DNA of 58,111 nucleotides from Sedimentisphaerales bacterium (GTDB lineage Bacteria > Planctomycetota > Phycisphaerae > Sedimentisphaerales > Anaerobacaceae), in NCBI GenBank assembly GCA_016927855.1, contig JAFGLV010000030.1, positions 1 through 58,111 of the forward strand, given 5' to 3'. The stretch's first letter is position 1. The number at the start of each line of letters is the position of its first letter. The notes below the pieces were generated by a model that was not told the DNA's origin, searched no databases, and worked only from the letters and a program-made list of their open reading frames with translations. The position numbers and the translations under genes were made by a program. Below are positions 43,129 through 53,300 of the stretch, in pieces.

Positions 43129-43192
43129 GCGTTTGTAGTGTGCCCGTCAGAGCTTGCCCTGAGCTTGTCGAATGGGGCATCATAGCACGGGC

Positions 43193-43283
43193 GTCTCGCC
43201 CATGAACAAGAACGGGCAAGATGACCGTGGTACTCACGGCCGGGACGGCCGTGCTACTCATGGGCGAGACGCCCATGCTACTC
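43193..43283. repeat. Hairpin repeat, family B (copy 2)
   Basis: TAGCACGGGCGTCTCGCC, two inner stems (CACGGCCGGGACGGCCGTG; CATGGGCGAGACGCCCATG) and a closing CTAC. A CTTGCCCTGAGCTTGTCG element precedes it (near 43152). Confidence 0.75.
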
Positions 43284-43292
43284 TACTGCGCG

Positions 43293-43445
43293 CTACTGCG
43301 GCGACTCCGGCGAGTCCTTGTGAGCCAACAGGTGCAGAACCGGCAGAAGGATCAGTTCCTGAATCAGTGAACTGGCCATGCCACCGAAAATGACGGCCAC
43401 CAGCGGTCTCTGTATCTCCGACCCGGACGCGGTCGCATGGAGCAT
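43293..43445 (-). pseudogene. Fossil 3' end of a second CzcA-type transporter gene
   Basis: Read on the minus strand, 50 codons plus TAG give a peptide with ASGSEIQRPLVAVIFGG, then LILLPVLHLL. By eye 28 of 50 positions equal the last 50 of the intact CzcA, whose stop is 30 bp upstream of it. No start context, ribosome binding site or rest of the gene exists. It is therefore either a decayed tandem copy or, more likely, the left-over tail of an older gene replaced by the present one. The intact copy and the tail differ too much for a recent duplication. Confidence 0.85.
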
Positions 43446-43475
43446 TGGTTGGCTTCCTTGTGGCCCTGAGTCTTG

Positions 43476-46400
43476 TCAGGCCACCCAATGGGCTTCGTCT
43501 CTGTTGAAGATGATGTAGAGCACGGGCAAAATGATAAGGGTCAGGCACAGCGAAGTGATAAGCCCTCCGAAGATTACGGCCACCAGAGGTTTCTGTATTT
43601 CGGAGCCTGAGCCGGTAGCGTACAGCATCGGCAAGAGCCCCACGAGCGTTGTCAACGTCGTCATTACCAACGGCCTCACACGCAGACGACAAGCCTCTAC
43701 CACCGCGTCGTATACCTTCTTGCCGCCGGACCGGAGCTGTTCAAAGAAGCTCACCAGAACCAGTCCATTTTCTACCGCCACTCCCAACAATGCGATAAAG
43801 CCGATGGACGCTGCAACGCTCAGGCTAATATCAAGCAGATAGATCGCCAGAATGCCTCCCACCAGCGCGAACGGCAGATTCACCAGAATCAAGACCGCAC
43901 TCTTGAAGGAATTGAGCGAACTGAACAGCATCACAAAGATCAGCAGGATGGCGACCGGGACCACGATCTTCAGACGAGCCATCGCCCTTTGCTGGTTCTC
44001 GAACTGGCCGCCCCAGGCAAACCGGTAACCTTCGGGCATATCGTCTTCGATAGAGGCCAGCTTCTGCTGTGCTTCAGCGACGAAGCTGCCCAGGTCTCTA
44101 CCCCTGACATTGCATTCCACGATCAGCCGGCGAATGGAATCCTCACGGCTCACCTGAGCCGGGACTTCCACTTCCTCTACAGTGGCCAACTCTCCCAACG
44201 GAATGTTGTACCCGGCCGGCGAATGCACCAGGATCTGTTCGATGGTATCGATATCGCGTCGCTTTTCCTCCGGGAACCGCACCTGCACAGCAAACCGTTT
44301 CTGTCCCTCGTAGACGGCCGTGGCTACGCCGCCTCCAACGGCGGTCTCAACCAGCAGGTTGATATCTTCGACATTGATCTGGTGACGGGCGAGTGCCTGA
44401 CGGTTCATGCGGACTTCAATCTGGGCGAACCCGGAGACCTGCTCGATCTTAACGTCGGCGGCGCCCTCGATTTCGCTGAGGATGGGCGCGATTGCCTCGG
44501 CCGTAGTCCGCAACACATCCATATCATCGCCAAAGATCTTGACGGCCACGTCCGACTTGATGCCGCTGATCAACTCATTGACTCTCAGGGCGATCGGCTG
44601 AGAGAATGCCAGCCTGATGCCGGGAATAACCGCCAGCTCGCGATTGACTGCCTGCACCAGCTCCTCTCGGGAACGGTCGAACCGGCGTTCGTAGTCGGGC
44701 TTGAGCATCACAAAGACATCGTTTTGTTCCGGCCCCATCGGGTCTTCGGCGATTTCCGCGCGGCCGGTCTTGGTCACCACCGTTTCGATTTCACGGAATT
44801 TGCCGCGCAGCCTTTTTTCGATTTCGGTCGCTTGCAGTACCGACCCTTTGATACTGGCCGTCGGCAGGCGAACGACATTGATGGCCAATGCACCTTCGTT
44901 CAACGCCGGCAAGAACTCGGTCCCGATTTTGCCAAGCACGGAGAAAGCCAGCGCCATAACACCCAAAGCAATAGCCACTGTAATCCATCGCGCTCGCACA
45001 GCGGTGGTAAGCACGGGCATATACACGCGCTGGATGAGTCGGACCAGAAGATTCTCGCCGCCGCGGCCTGTCTTGCGTTTGACCAGAATGGAGCTTAGCA
45101 CCGGCACGATGGTCAGAGATGCCAATAGCGACCCAGCCAGGGCAAAGCATATCGTCAAGGCCAACGGCTTGAACATCTTGCCCTCCATGGATTCCAACGT
45201 GAATAGCGGGACAAAGACGATTACGATAATCAGGAGCGCAAAGATGACCGGGCGAGCTACTTCCCGTACCGCTTGGAACGCGATTGGGATTCTGGAGGCG
45301 TCGGAGTCTGCCTCTTCTCGCATATGTCGTGCGATGTTCTCGACGACCACGATAGAACCATCGACGACCATGCCGATGGCTATCACCAGCCCGCCGAGGC
45401 TCATCAGATTGCCCGTGACTCCGCGCCAGCCCATCAACAGGAAGGTCACCGAAGCCGTGATCGGCAATGATATCGCTACCGCCAACGCGGCGCGAAGGTC
45501 CCACAAGATGACAAACAAGACCAGAATGACGAAAATCATTCCCTGGAATAGGGCCGACAAAACTGTCTCAATACAGGCCTGGATAAGGCTGGTCCGGTCG
45601 TAGAATGGGAGAATCCTTACCCCAGGCGGAAGGGTCTTTTGGATTTGAGGAATTTCTGTCCGTACTCGGTCCACAACATGCTTGGAATTGCTTCCTTTGA
45701 GCATGATGACCATGCCGAGTACGACTTCTCCTTTGCCGTCCTGGGTAGCGGCGCCGGTCCTCGTCTGGTGGCCGATCTGTATTTCCGCAACGTCCTTCAG
45801 GTAGACCGGCGTGCCTGCCTCGGACTTAAGCACGATGCTCTCGATATCGCCAATGCCCTGAGCGAGCCCTTTGGAAACGACGTTGATCTGCTCCCAGTCT
45901 CGTTCGATGTAGCTGCCTCCGGCGTTGGCGTTGTTGGCCTGGAGGGCCTCGAGAATCTGGTCCAAGGTGATATCGTACTTGAGCAGAAGAGCCGGGTCGG
46001 GGATGACATGGTACTGTTTGACGAAGCCGCCGAAGCTATTGATTTCCGTCACGCCGGGCAGGCGCCGAAGCTGCGGACTGATCACCCAGTTCTGCAGCGT
46101 GCGCAGGTCCATGAGATCTTCTTCAGCTTGCACCAATTCCCCGCCGCACTGGGAGCATTGCCCCTCGCCCTCGGTCCACACGTTCTTGTGCTCAGGGCAG
46201 TAGTAACCGCTTTTCAAGACGTACTGGTATATCTCTCCGAGCCCCGTGGAAATGGGGCCCAGCTCCGGTTCCACGCCCTGAGGCAGCTCGTCCTTGACTT
46301 GGGCCAGGCGTTCGAACACCACCTGCCGGGCGAAGTAGATGTCCACGTCATCTTCAAAGATGATGATGACTTGAGACAACCCCGTCTTGGACAGAGACCG

Positions 46401-46646
46401 TACCTGGGTGACGTCCGGCAGGCCGCCCATCTCGATCTCGATCGGGTACGTGATCAGCCTTTCGACCTCTTCCGGAGCGAGTCCCGGAGCCTGGGTCAGG
46501 ATCATGACCTGCTGGTTAGTGACATCGGGAAAGGCGTCGATCGGCAGATTTCGCCAGGCCACGACGCCTGCTGCCAACAGGATGACGCTGCCAAGGATGA
46601 CCAGCAGTCTCTGCTTGAGTACGAAATGCAGGAAATTGTCGAGCAT
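43476..46646 (-). CDS. czcA: Heavy-metal efflux RND pump, CzcA/CusA family
   Basis: The 1056-residue inner-membrane pump has the HME-RND features: an N-terminal helix and RNLPIDAFPDVTNQQVMIL, the GGLPDVTQVRSLSKTGLS strand, the TM4 motif VVDGSIVVVENIARHM, FTLESMEGKMFKPLA, and the late GVAVENGLVLVSFFEQLR and YATGSGSEIQKPLVAV. It expels divalent or monovalent metal ions by proton antiport, with CzcB and the TolC-like protein encoded upstream. A loop between 147 and 170 carries CPEH and CSQC, a zinc-ribbon-like metal site not found in classic CzcA. Codon use seems less GC-biased than in the TolC-like gene. The relic at 43293 follows it. Confidence 0.93.
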   Translation of the reverse strand: MLDNFLHFVLKQRLLVILGSVILLAAGVVAWRNLPIDAFPDVTNQQVMILTQAPGLAPEEVERLITYPIEIEMGGLPDVTQVRSLSKTGLSQVIIIFEDDVDIYFARQVVFERLAQVKDELPQGVEPELGPISTGLGEIYQYVLKSGYYCPEHKNVWTEGEGQCSQCGGELVQAEEDLMDLRTLQNWVISPQLRRLPGVTEINSFGGFVKQYHVIPDPALLLKYDITLDQILEALQANNANAGGSYIERDWEQINVVSKGLAQGIGDIESIVLKSEAGTPVYLKDVAEIQIGHQTRTGAATQDGKGEVVLGMVIMLKGSNSKHVVDRVRTEIPQIQKTLPPGVRILPFYDRTSLIQACIETVLSALFQGMIFVILVLFVILWDLRAALAVAISLPITASVTFLLMGWRGVTGNLMSLGGLVIAIGMVVDGSIVVVENIARHMREEADSDASRIPIAFQAVREVARPVIFALLIIVIVFVPLFTLESMEGKMFKPLALTICFALAGSLLASLTIVPVLSSILVKRKTGRGGENLLVRLIQRVYMPVLTTAVRARWITVAIALGVMALAFSVLGKIGTEFLPALNEGALAINVVRLPTASIKGSVLQATEIEKRLRGKFREIETVVTKTGRAEIAEDPMGPEQNDVFVMLKPDYERRFDRSREELVQAVNRELAVIPGIRLAFSQPIALRVNELISGIKSDVAVKIFGDDMDVLRTTAEAIAPILSEIEGAADVKIEQVSGFAQIEVRMNRQALARHQINVEDINLLVETAVGGGVATAVYEGQKRFAVQVRFPEEKRRDIDTIEQILVHSPAGYNIPLGELATVEEVEVPAQVSREDSIRRLIVECNVRGRDLGSFVAEAQQKLASIEDDMPEGYRFAWGGQFENQQRAMARLKIVVPVAILLIFVMLFSSLNSFKSAVLILVNLPFALVGGILAIYLLDISLSVAASIGFIALLGVAVENGLVLVSFFEQLRSGGKKVYDAVVEACRLRVRPLVMTTLTTLVGLLPMLYATGSGSEIQKPLVAVIFGGLITSLCLTLIILPVLYIIFNRDEAHWVA

Positions 46647-46664
46647 TCTGATTCGTTCCTTTCG

Positions 46665-48011
46665 CTAGTCCGCGCAGCCGGCGCCCATCTTTTCGCGCAG
46701 CACGTCGCTCTTGAGCATAAACGCTCCGCTTGTGACAATCCGGGAGCCGGGAGAAACGCCGCCAAGCAGTTCAACCAACTCGCCGTACTTGTCGCCTGTG
46801 GCGATGTCCCGACGCACCCACAGGTCATCCTTCCACTGCTGGAACACGAAGTCCTTCCCCGCATCGGACATGACGGCCGACAGCGGCACGGCCCGCACAC
46901 GTCCCGGCTGGCGGATACCGACCTCGACATCGACAAACATCCCGGGCCGGAGCTTTCCTTCCGGATTCTCCAACTGCACTCGCACCTTGACAGTGCGCGT
47001 GTGCTCGTCCATCACATTGCCTATGAAGTCGACCACGCCGTGAAAGACTTCCGGTTCAAACGCCCTCACGCGCACCATCGCCTCAAGCGGTTTCTGCTGC
47101 GAGAGCTGTTCGTGGAGAACTGCCAGATCCGCTTCGTAGACATCACACCAGACCCACAAGTTGGCCAGCTCGGCGATGGTATAGAGACTCTCGGTGGTAT
47201 CCACGATCTTCCCGACAGAAACGCCGTGCGCGATGATGACGCCACTTTGGGGAGCACGCAGGATCAGATCCGCAAACTCGCCATTGGCCTGTTCGTCCTT
47301 GATCCCGCCGATCTGCTCAGAGGACAGGTCAAAGAGGCGCAGCCGTCTATCCGCCGCCGCATAGGCCGCTTGGGCCGCCTTGAAGGCATTCAGCGCATCG
47401 AGATAATCGGCTTCACTGGAAATCTTCTTCTCATAGAGGTTCTTCTCCCGCTTGAAAGTCGCCTCTGCCAACTCACGTCGTGCCTGCACCTCCAGGAAGG
47501 TCGCTTTGGCTTGCCCCAGGTCCGCCGAATGAATGACGGCCAGGACATCCCCCGCCTGGACCTTCTCCCCAATGAGTCTTCGTACCTGCTCGACTCGTCC
47601 ACTGCCGGTGGATACAACCTCCACGGCTCTGGTCCGATCCAACTGTATCTGCCCGGTTAGGGTCAGCGACCGGCTGCGATCAATCTCCTGAACCGGCCCG
47701 GTCTCGATCAGCGACGCCAGAGACGGATCGATCTTGACGAGCCCGACCTCAAAGCGACAGTTGTCACAATCGACTATGCTGATCTCGTGTTCGCATGTCA
47801 TCTTGTTCAGATCGTCCAGGCTATTCACAGCCTCCGCCGAATGCTCGTCATGCGAATGGCCCTCGGCAGCGTGCTCCTCGTGCTCATCACTGTGAGCCGC
47901 AGGCGTCCGCGCACCGCCCGCCAACAGGCCAAACCGCCACTGTACAGCCACTCCCGTGACACATCCGACCAGGAAGAGAATGGCAGATATCGGCAATAGA
48001 GTACGTTTCAT
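46665..48011 (-). CDS. czcB: Periplasmic adaptor of the metal efflux system (CzcB/CusB family)
   Basis: The 448-residue protein has an N-terminal helix/signal (LLPISAILFLVGC, possible lipobox), a His-rich segment (DEHEEHAAEGHSHDEHS) and a Cys motif (TCEHEISIVDCDNC), then the adaptor core: VVSTGSGRVEQVRRLIGEKV (lipoyl half), a coiled-coil hairpin with RRELAEATFKREKNLYEKK, LRAPQSGVIIAHGVSVGKIV and VKVRVQLENPEGKLRPGMFV. It bridges CzcA and the outer-membrane channel and may scavenge metal with its His/Cys head. Its ATG shares one base with the TAA of the TolC-like gene, so the two are coupled. Confidence 0.92.
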   Translation of the reverse strand: MKRTLLPISAILFLVGCVTGVAVQWRFGLLAGGARTPAAHSDEHEEHAAEGHSHDEHSAEAVNSLDDLNKMTCEHEISIVDCDNCRFEVGLVKIDPSLASLIETGPVQEIDRSRSLTLTGQIQLDRTRAVEVVSTGSGRVEQVRRLIGEKVQAGDVLAVIHSADLGQAKATFLEVQARRELAEATFKREKNLYEKKISSEADYLDALNAFKAAQAAYAAADRRLRLFDLSSEQIGGIKDEQANGEFADLILRAPQSGVIIAHGVSVGKIVDTTESLYTIAELANLWVWCDVYEADLAVLHEQLSQQKPLEAMVRVRAFEPEVFHGVVDFIGNVMDEHTRTVKVRVQLENPEGKLRPGMFVDVEVGIRQPGRVRAVPLSAVMSDAGKDFVFQQWKDDLWVRRDIATGDKYGELVELLGGVSPGSRIVTSGAFMLKSDVLREKMGAGCAD

Positions 48012-49396
48012 TATTCCGTTCCTTTCTGACCCTTCTGGTCGAGACGTTTCAATGCGTCAAGCGATTGTCCTATCAGTCGTTCGACCTCGCTCCGCGCCTT
48101 ATGATAGGCTTCGACCGCGTCGATATGTTGGGCCTCGGTCTCAAACAGGGTCCGTTGCGTATCCAGAACATGCAGATAATCGAACTTGCCTTCGCGGTAA
48201 CCTTGCTGCGCCGCCTCGAACGCCTGCTCGGCCTGGGCCACCACCTCGCGCTGCAAGATACCGACCTCGTCATACGCGCTCGCCAGCCGATTCACCGCCT
48301 CCGACAAAGCCGCGAACGCCTCGACCTGCACCGCCTGGTACTCCTGCTGCGCTTTGGCCAGGTTGGCGGTCGCTTCGGTGATACCCCCCTGGTTGCGGTC
48401 GAAGATCGGCAGCGGGACCGCCAGACCCACGATGAACGCCGAGTCATCGCTTTCCTCGTAGCGCTGCACGCCTCCGGTGACGGTGATATCGACTTTCGCG
48501 CGCGCCTTCTCCAGGTCCAGCGCCGCGCGGCGCTGCTGCTGCTCGACCGTCCAACGTGCCAGGTCGGGATTGTCCGCCAGCGCCGCGTTGACTTCCTCCA
48601 GTGCCGGCGCCGGCGCAACACGGTCGAAGTCCCCCGCCGCCGCGTCGAACGTTGCCTCCGCGGCGCCCCACGTCGCGGCCAGCTCTTGTCGCGCCGTCGC
48701 CAGGGCGCTGGTCGCCTTGCGAATCTCGATCTGGCTCTGCGACAGCACGACACCTGCCCTCAGGCTCTGGACCGGCGCGTCCTTGCCGGCTTCGACGCGC
48801 TGCGCGACCGCCGACTGTGCCTGGCGCGACAACTCGCCCAACTGCTCTGCCAGCGCCAAGCGCTCCTGCGCCGCCAGCACCTCCACAAACGCGTCGGTCA
48901 CCTCCTTGAGCACGTCCAGTCGCGCCGATTCGTAGTCCCATTGAGCCAGCTCTTGCGCTAACGACGCGGCACGGATGCGTCTGTCGCGCTTGCCGCCCAG
49001 CTCGATGAGCTGACCGAGTTGGATCGTGGTCTCGGCCGCGTCGAAGCCGGTGCGCTCGCCTGTGCCGCCCACCGATTCGACCTCGACCTCCAGCTCCGGG
49101 TTCGGCCGCAGGCCCGCCCCAAGCGTGCGCGCCTGCGCCGCCTGCATCTCGAAAGCGAACGTCTGTAGCCTCGGATGTCGAGTCAACGCCAATTCCGCGG
49201 CCTGCCGGAGCGTAATGACGCCTGTCGGCCGCGGAGTAGCATGGGCGTCTCGCCCGTGGGTAGCACGGCCGTCCCGGCCGTGAATGCCCGCCGTGCTCAT
49301 CAGCGAAACGCCCGTGCCACGAAAACCCCTTACAGCGTCACTACGAGCGCACCCACAGACCAGTAATAGAAAGATGATAATGAAAGCGCGGTACAT
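48011..49396 (-). CDS. Outer-membrane efflux protein (TolC/CusC-like) with a repeat inserted near its N-terminus
   Basis: The 461-residue lipoprotein (FLLLVCGC lipobox) is made of the two helical TolC-family repeats: LRQAAELALTRHPRLQTF, GAGLRPNPELEVEVESVGG, IELGGKRDRRIRAAS, DALAD-type helices, then a second repeat LRAGVVLSQSQIEIRKATSAL through LDTQRTLFETEAQHIDAV. It is the outer-membrane channel for CzcAB. Residues 34-54 (GIHGRDGRATHGRDAHAT) are the translation of a hairpin repeat, in frame, between the lipobox and the first helix. It is first in the transporter operon. Confidence 0.92.
   Translation of the reverse strand: MYRAFIIIFLLLVCGCARSDAVRGFRGTGVSLMSTAGIHGRDGRATHGRDAHATPRPTGVITLRQAAELALTRHPRLQTFAFEMQAAQARTLGAGLRPNPELEVEVESVGGTGERTGFDAAETTIQLGQLIELGGKRDRRIRAASLAQELAQWDYESARLDVLKEVTDAFVEVLAAQERLALAEQLGELSRQAQSAVAQRVEAGKDAPVQSLRAGVVLSQSQIEIRKATSALATARQELAATWGAAEATFDAAAGDFDRVAPAPALEEVNAALADNPDLARWTVEQQQRRAALDLEKARAKVDITVTGGVQRYEESDDSAFIVGLAVPLPIFDRNQGGITEATANLAKAQQEYQAVQVEAFAALSEAVNRLASAYDEVGILQREVVAQAEQAFEAAQQGYREGKFDYLHVLDTQRTLFETEAQHIDAVEAYHKARSEVERLIGQSLDALKRLDQKGQKGTE
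49236..49320. repeat. Hairpin repeat, family B (copy 3), inside the TolC-like gene
   Basis: GTAGCATGGGCGTCTCGCCC starts the block, TAGCACGGCCGTCCCGGCCG continues, and CGAAACGCCCGTGCCAC ends it. It is read in frame on the minus strand as GRDGRATHGRDAHAT. Confidence 0.85.
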
Positions 49397-49458
49397 AGGG
49401 ATCGCTCCCGGAACAATGGATCTCTGCGCCTGAATACGTCAGAACGACAAGGGCGTCT

Positions 49459-49485
49459 GTAGGGGCGAATAATCATTCGCCCTCG
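49459..49485. repeat. REP element, family A (copy 5)
   Basis: GTAGGGGCGAATAATCATTC then GCCCTCG. It lies in the 107-bp gap between the small exported-protein gene and the TolC-like gene, co-directional with both. Confidence 0.75.
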
Positions 49486-49503
49486 CCACAACCGGACGTG
49501 AGG

Positions 49504-49968
49504 CTACACCTGGAGGACGACGCTGGAAAGCGCGAGGTGAGAGGTGGGAAGGGCAAAACGTGCAAGCGTCCGAAGGGCAAGAGCCTGCCCTGGCGGACTG
49601 GGATAATGCTCGACGCAAGGCACCAGCCCGGCACCGGCCTTCGAGGCATCAGGGACGGTCTTGCCGTCGAACGCACCAACCAGCAGGGGAATATCGACAC
49701 ACGGCTCACAGCGCGTAGCGTGTTCGTAAGAGCATAGGTAGGGGCGGGTCCCCGTGCCCGCCCTGGGCAACCACAGGGGGTCACCTCTACCGGCGTTGCT
49801 ACGAACGTGGTCATCGGCGCAGTGATCGTGTCCGGCCGGCTCGATGGCCAAGTGCCCATGCGCGCCGACGCAGATGACCATCCCATGCGCGACGTTCCCC
49901 ATCGCCAGCAGGCACACCAGCGCGAGTGCCGTGCTGGAACCGCTCGTTCTTTGCCCCTTTGCCGCCAT
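49504..49968 (-). CDS. Small exported Cys/His-rich protein of the metal efflux locus
   Basis: The 154-residue protein starts at the ATG at 49968 behind AGGAGA. A signal peptide (ALALVCLLAMGNVAHG) leads ICVGAHGHLAIEPAGHDHC, then CADDHV and later CEPCVDIPLLVGA. The His/Cys content suits metal binding in the periplasm and is in the right place, upstream of the efflux genes on the same strand. The middle (RGDPLWLPRAGTGTRPYL) is the translation of a repeat element at 49738-49790, so the original protein was about 18 residues shorter. No established family is recognised. Confidence 0.65.
   Translation of the reverse strand: MAAKGQRTSGSSTALALVCLLAMGNVAHGMVICVGAHGHLAIEPAGHDHCADDHVRSNAGRGDPLWLPRAGTGTRPYLCSYEHATRCEPCVDIPLLVGAFDGKTVPDASKAGAGLVPCVEHYPSPPGQALALRTLARFALPTSHLALSSVVLQV
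49738..49790. repeat. Repeat element inside the small exported-protein gene
   Basis: GTAGGGGCGGGTCCCCGTGC then CCGCCCTGGG and a final GGGGGTCACCTCTAC. The ends GTAGGGG and CCTCTAC are imperfect inverses. With one extra base it is 54 bases, a whole number of codons, so the frame is kept. Confidence 0.65.
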
Positions 49969-50330
49969 GGCTCTCCTGGATCCTACCCCGGCCCACTCCA
50001 TGTGGGCGAACCTCTGCCCCCTATTCTACGCTCTCCCTGCCCGGCGGTTCAAGCTTTATGTGCCGCACCCGTACCTCTGCCGTTGGAAAGCCAGGATCCG
50101 TGCCAACTCAACCTATATCTGATGCGCGCCAACATCTTCCGCCGCGCGGCTTCAACAGCAACGCACGAAGAGAGAGCAATAGGTTGTACTAGAGGCCGTG
50201 CGATGGTAGAATATTGAGTCAAGTCAAGCTAAGTTGTGCGGTCTTGTGTCGAGGCGGCTGCTTTGGAGTTCTGCTTAGGTGGGTCGTTGGTATCCTGATG
50301 CATGTGTGGGCAGTCTTTCGGAGGTGGACT
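49969..50330. other. Divergent gap between metal-efflux locus and LamG protein gene
   Basis: These 362 bases hold the start regions of two divergent genes and no credible coding sequence or recognised repeat. Promoters are presumably here. A GGAGG stands seven bases before the ATG at 50331. Confidence 0.5.
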
Positions 50331-53300
50331 ATGAGGGTGGCTAGTAAGCGACAGCAGGTACGAGCAGCATGGATTGTCGCCGTTGTTTCAGCCCTCGCGA
50401 CGGTATGCGCGCCGGTCTCCGCCACCGTAGTCGACTTTGACGACGCTGATGTTGGCTGGCTGGCTCCTATGCCTGATGGATACGCTGGCTTGTACTGGTA
50501 CGGGTTTTCCGTTATGAACGTCCCCGCGCGCAATATCACCCCCTCAGGCTATGTCAACGGATTGGTCTCGGGCGCATGCATCGCATACAACGGCGGTGCT
50601 CGGCCCGTGGAAGTCACCGGCGAGCCGTTCGTCTTCATTGGGGCGTATCTGACGGCAGCCTGGAGAGAGGGCCTCAACATTACTGTACAGGGCTTCCTCG
50701 GGACGACCCTACTCTATTCTCGGACCGTAACCGTGGGCACCACAGGCCCAACATGGTTTGATTCCAACTACGTCGGAGTCGACAGGCTCGTCTTCAGCGC
50801 CGCCGGCGGGATACGCAATCCCGATATGCCCGGTGACGGAGCGTACTTCGCCATGGACAATTTCACCTTCGATCTTCTCACGGACTCTATGACGACTTGT
50901 ACACTGACGACGGATGTGACACCGTCAGGGGGAGGTTCGTTAAGCCGTTCCCCGGACAAGGCAATGTATTCACCAGGAGATTCGGTTACCCTGACGGCCG
51001 CGCCTGCCGAAGGATATGCGTTCGCCGGCTGGACGGGCGATGTGTCCGGTTCGGCGAATCCAGCTACTATCATCATGGATTCCGACAAGTCCGTTACGGC
51101 AACATTTCAGAAGATGGCTGTTCAGATAGTAGGGCCCGTGACGGCGGTGGTGCGGAAGACGAACGTCTCAAATCCGCTCCTTATGGAGAGTGATCCGGTC
51201 GAGTTGGAGGCGAGATGTGATCCCCCCGGAGGTACGTACGAGTGGTCGATATCATCCGGGTCCAAGAAAGCCTATATCAAGGGGCCCTTTGACGATCGCT
51301 TCGTAGACATCGTGGGCACGGAGCCGAGTGACATCCCCTGGGATATTGTCGTCAGCCTAGACTATGTAGTGGGTGGCAGTAGTTGCGCTGCGACCTATCC
51401 TGTGACGATGCAGAAACCAACCTCGCTGGAAATAATCGAGACAAGCAATGACGAATTCCCGGGGCAGATTCTCCTCCCACGCTACATCACGACATACTGG
51501 TTCCGCATCCTTGACCAGTTCGGGGCTGCAATCATTGGCAAGGCCCAAGTAAGAGAAGTGAGCCTCTGGATGTGCGAGCAACCATTATGGTATTTTCAGT
51601 ACCAGATACTGCACGGCTTGCACCAGCCGCGTGTTGAAATCGAAAGCACTGCGCTCGATGGGATCTTTAGTGATGACTTGATACCTCCTGTGACACCGCC
51701 TATTCTCCTGCCGTGGAACTGGACGCAACAGCGACAACAGACTATTTGGGTTGCCGGTTGGGTAGTCGATAGCCGATGCCAGTTCTACTACGGCAGTTTC
51801 GGTCAATCTCTTTCGACGGCCTGCCCTGGATGTGCTAACATCAGTGGAGTCGCATATCTGGCCACCGACCGCATAGAGGCCGGCCAACACGTGTTCCATA
51901 CCATTCCGATCGATGGCGGCAACACATCCGAGGTGACAATGGGCATCGATCGAGCCGCGGACACCTCGGATATCGTGTTGCACACACCCAACGGCGAAAT
52001 GATAGATGCCGATACGGCACAGCGGAGTCCTGAGGTTGTTCGGAGCGAGGGAGACTCGTACGTGTATTACACTGTCCCAGATCCGCTCCCGGGTGAGTGG
52101 ACCCTAGAAGTCGTCGGTAAGGAGGTCCCGCTGGGTGGTGAGCAATACGCGGCCATCGCGACGGTCCTATCGAACCTCACTCTTTCAGCCTCCACGAGCG
52201 ATAGATCCTTTGACCGAGACGATGCGATCACTGTGACAGCCGAACTGGGCCTGGAGGGTAGCGGCCTTGGCAATGCAACGGTGACCGCAGAAATCGAAAG
52301 GCCAGACGGTGTCGTAGCGCATCTTGCTCTATACGATGAAGGAAAGCAGGGAGACGACGTTGGTGGAGATGGATGCTATGTTGGAGTGTTCGATGACACG
52401 TCAGATCCGGGCCTCTATATGATCAGGGTAAGAGCCGAGGGCGTGATCAACAATGAGCGGTTCCAACGTCTTGCATTTGCGATCGCGATCGTTGGTGATT
52501 GTCCCGACTTGATCGTCACCGCGAGCGACATTCAATTCTCTGACGAAACGCCATTGGCGGGACAGTTAGTCACAATATCTGCGCTCGCTGCAAATATTGG
52601 GAGCGAGAATGCAGATAACGCCTTTGTCTGTCTTTATGATGGCGGCGTTGGGAAAGGCAGGCTGCTGGCACAAGACACGGTGAGCCTAGGTGCTGGCCAA
52701 AGCACAACCATCGAGGTTGCATGGACCATTCCACCGGGCGAGCACGAGGTGTGCGTAGCGCTCTATCCGTCAGCCGGGTATATCGATCAGGACTACAGCA
52801 ACAATATGGCCTCCCGGCACATTACTGCCATCCCGTTCGATGCAAACAACATCGAGCCGACGGCTCACTGGAGACTCGACGAGACTAGCGGCCCGATGGC
52901 GTATGATAGCGTCGGTGAGAATCACGGCACTGTGTACGGCGGGGCCGCATGGCAGCCGGACGGCGGCCAGATTGGAGGAGCGTTGTTGCTCGACGGGATT
53001 GACGACTATGTCGATTGCGGCAACGCACCGGGATTCAGTTTCACTGACGCCATGACGGTGGCGGCCTGGATCAATGTCACCGCTTTCGACGAATGGTGGC
53101 AGGCTATTGTGACCAAGGGCGACAGGGCCTGGAGACTCCAGAGAAATGAAGCGACCGACACGCTCGAGTTTGCCTGCACCAACGTCAATGTTCCCGGCAA
53201 TTCGACTGGCAGTCTCTTCGGCACCAAGCCGATCACACTGCAGGAATGGCATCATGTGGCAGGCGTGTATGACGGAGCATCTATGTATCTGTACATCGAT

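Noticed and set aside
43129..43292. A small gene between the Hint protein and the czcA relic
   Set aside because: The open frames consist of repeat translations such as HGRDGRATHGRDAHA.
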